Part shown: positions 62,101 to 64,000 of the stretch, in pieces | Numbering within the stretch: position 1 is the stretch's first letter | How the letters are laid out: each line of letters starts with the position of its first letter | From: Theocolax elegans | Taxonomy: Eukaryota; Arthropoda; Insecta; Hymenoptera; Cerocephalidae | DNA length: 64,000 nucleotides | Direction of reading: 5' to 3' | Assembly: GCA_026168455.1 (NCBI GenBank) | Contig: CM047426.1 | Coordinates: 77,465,986-77,529,985, forward strand | Translations under genes and position numbers: made by a program | Notes under the pieces: generated by a model | The model's input: only the letters and a program-made list of their open reading frames with translations | Database searches by the model: none | What the model was told of the DNA's origin: nothing

Positions 62101-64000
62101 ACGTCGAAAGTGCAACGAGCGTCAGTTTCGCGACGAGGCGAAAAGATTAGATATAGCGAAGAAAGATAGAACGAGGAAGATTATGCGAGAGTCGTTAAAA
62201 ACGATGGCAGCTCCGTGGTTATCCTCTTTTTCTTTGAGCTGTTCTACAACGGATTTCAAGGTGGTTTGTTTCTCGTTGAATTGGTCTAATATTGGTTATT
62301 ACGCATCCCATAATTATTTTCTCATGGCGTATAATCAAAATCTAATTGGCTTTATTCACTCGCTTTCACTTGAAAATATCTACAGTAATATTAATACATT
62401 TTTAGTACAGTTATGCCTTGAATATTTTAAGTGAAAAATATTAAACTTCTTCCATAAGCATATTTTGTGCATTTTCATCAAGCGTAAGTATTAGAAAATT
62501 TAAAAAATGTCTATAACTTTTTCTCATAAAATGAAATCCTTTTAAAAGGAGGTGTTAGATATTATAAATAAAATAACGATATACAAGTTTTCGTTGATTA
62601 ATTCGTAAAAAAATTACTTTTATTTAAATTGCTTTTACATCAGAAATTATTTTTTTACTTAAAAGTGAAACAATATTTTTACTTCTTAACGTGCTGCTGG
62701 ATTTCGGCATTCCAATATACTTAGCTTTGAATGTGTAGTTATAAATTTATAGTGCGTTTGATTTTATTACAGAACGTTCAAATATATCACAAACATTTAC
62801 GTACAACATATTAATAAATAAGTGAATATGCTGCATACACACTAAATCAATCGATAAATTTTATACTCGATATATCTTTGCGATAACATATGTATTCTCG
62901 TATACAAGTCTGTAGTGTGGTTTTAAAAGCAACATTGGTAAAATATTATTCTGCAACTTCATATTCCTGAATATTATTAAACACTTTTATTATTTCTATA
63001 ATTTTTATTAACATTGATTATTGGTTTACTATTTTTCATAAATGAACAAACAATAAAGGTTTTACCAACATAAATTGTTCGATTCCGTCTATATCACAGA
63101 GTACTAAATTTCGTAATAAAAGCCTCAGTTCTGAAATTTATCTTCGACCAAGAATGCAGATTCACTCGGCATCGTACATTTTCCACCAATCTAACCACGA
63201 AAAAGCGTCGATAAAGCATAAGAAGGCTCAAACTAGAAAAAAAACGAGTTCGAGAGAGAGATCCGCAAAACCGATCATCCCACATACCGGCGACACCGAA
63301 TGAAAAGGCTAATGTACGCGAGCGTCTTCCTCTCTTTCAGTCATCCGAGGGCCTCATCAATCTTCAGCACCCCGCGTTTTATATGCTCCCGCTATACCCT
63401 CCACCTCCACTTCCACCTTCTCCTCCTTCTCCTGCTCCTCCTGCTGCAGCTCCGGTTTATTGCACAACGCGATAGTTAAAGCGGAAAGATTTACGCGGAG
63501 GTGCATGCATGCAACGAGGACGCGAAATTAACGCCGCCGGAGGCGCATATTAAAATCCGCGTATCTGCATCGACACGCTGGGTTGTTGTGCCTCCATTAG
63601 AACGAGCCTTTTCTTTTTTACTGCCATGTTGTTGGGGAGGATAGTTGCTTCCTATTTTATGACTGGAATGAGGTTCGATACGGAATTTATACGAATTTTG
63701 TGAGTTGGTAAATTAATGAGATTGCCAGGCTGACGTCTACTGTATATGACATAATATTTCGTCTGCTACGTCTTTTCTAAAGATGCATTCGAATTAATCA
63801 TTTAGTCGTACTTTTTTCCTCGCCGTAGAAAATGTTTCATAATTAATAGTTACTATAAATAATAAACTAAAGATTCAGAAATCAATTAGATCAATGAATG
63901 CACCATCTAATATTCTATAAACTAAAGTACTACAAATTCTACAAGATAAAACTCCATATTACGCGATAACTTTATACACAATTTAATTTAGATAAACAGC
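56113..64000. other. Region upstream of the seen TRPgamma exons (first intron or 5' flank)
   Basis: The proline-rich exon begins with a splice acceptor, so at least one more 5' exon is expected on the - strand here or beyond the window. I found no convincing initiator exon. The stretch is AT-rich with small less-AT-rich patches (57.25-57.36, 57.62-57.72, 58.85-58.96, 61.1-61.3, 61.9-62.3 kb) and a GC-rich island at 63.3-63.6 kb. Confidence 0.6.
63300..63610. promoter_or_regulatory. GC-rich island with TATA box on the - strand, possible TRPgamma promoter
   Basis: On the - strand a good TATAAAA box (63383-63377) sits in GC-rich sequence; start sites would fall near 63350 and a GTATGT donor-like site lies near 63288. 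This fits a promoter and short leader exon for the channel gene. On the + strand the same DNA has a strong acceptor-like CTCTCTTTCAG (ends 63340) followed by a 45-codon proline-rich frame to a TAG at 63474-63476, so strand is uncertain. Confidence 0.35.

Noticed and set aside
61831..62115. Initiator exon of TRPgamma
   Set aside because: The donor phase fits, but the frame has no ATG before the donor and no family signature.

Overview
This is an AT-rich animal nuclear window with interrupted genes, GT-AG introns, long non-coding stretches and microsatellites. The two genes read best as insect genes, and the base composition together with the TRP protein sequence makes a hymenopteran (bee, wasp or ant) my best guess. 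The order is an inference and I cannot name a species. There are no bacterial features, CRISPR arrays, rRNA genes or intact tRNA genes.

Two protein genes are well supported and face each other tail to tail. The first, on the + strand (coding 3801..11833, 11 coding exons, 769 residues), is an F-spondin/spondin-1-type secreted matrix protein: signal peptide, Reeler domain, Spondin_N domain, three thrombospondin type 1 (TSP1) repeats, one Kunitz domain and a fourth TSP1 repeat. Every exon junction keeps the reading frame. The second, on the - strand (coding 56112 down to 17856, 16 exons seen), is a TRPC-family cation channel closest to insect TRPgamma: ankyrin repeats, TRP_2 linker with a His-Cys3 zinc site, six membrane segments, an FGLVDL pore, the [13 protein letters not shown] box and a long His/Gln-rich tail. 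It has an internal Met-Met start that gives about 1108 residues, and a proline-rich upstream exon 16 kb away that implies a longer form whose first Met lies outside the exons seen.

Layout: 1-3800 is spondin upstream sequence with a small GC-rich, TATA-bearing patch near 540-720. 3801-11833 is spondin. 11834-17855 is the convergent intergenic region, with an unexplained GC-rich island near 15.96-16.6 kb. 17856-56112 is the TRP channel gene. 56113-64000 is upstream or first-intron sequence of the channel gene, ending in a GC-rich island at 63.3-63.6 kb.

The channel introns hold the non-genic structures: a complete tRNA-derived SINE with poly(A) tail and 11-bp target-site duplication (28247-28718), a 247-bp foldback element (41466-41712), a second inverted-repeat pair (49606-49954), and a nearly perfect 2188-bp tandem duplication (50525-54900) carrying a decayed, unrecognised ORF. 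I found no clear evidence of a new multi-gene system. The tandem duplication with its ORF, the SINE, and the alternative N-terminus of the channel are the items most worth checking.
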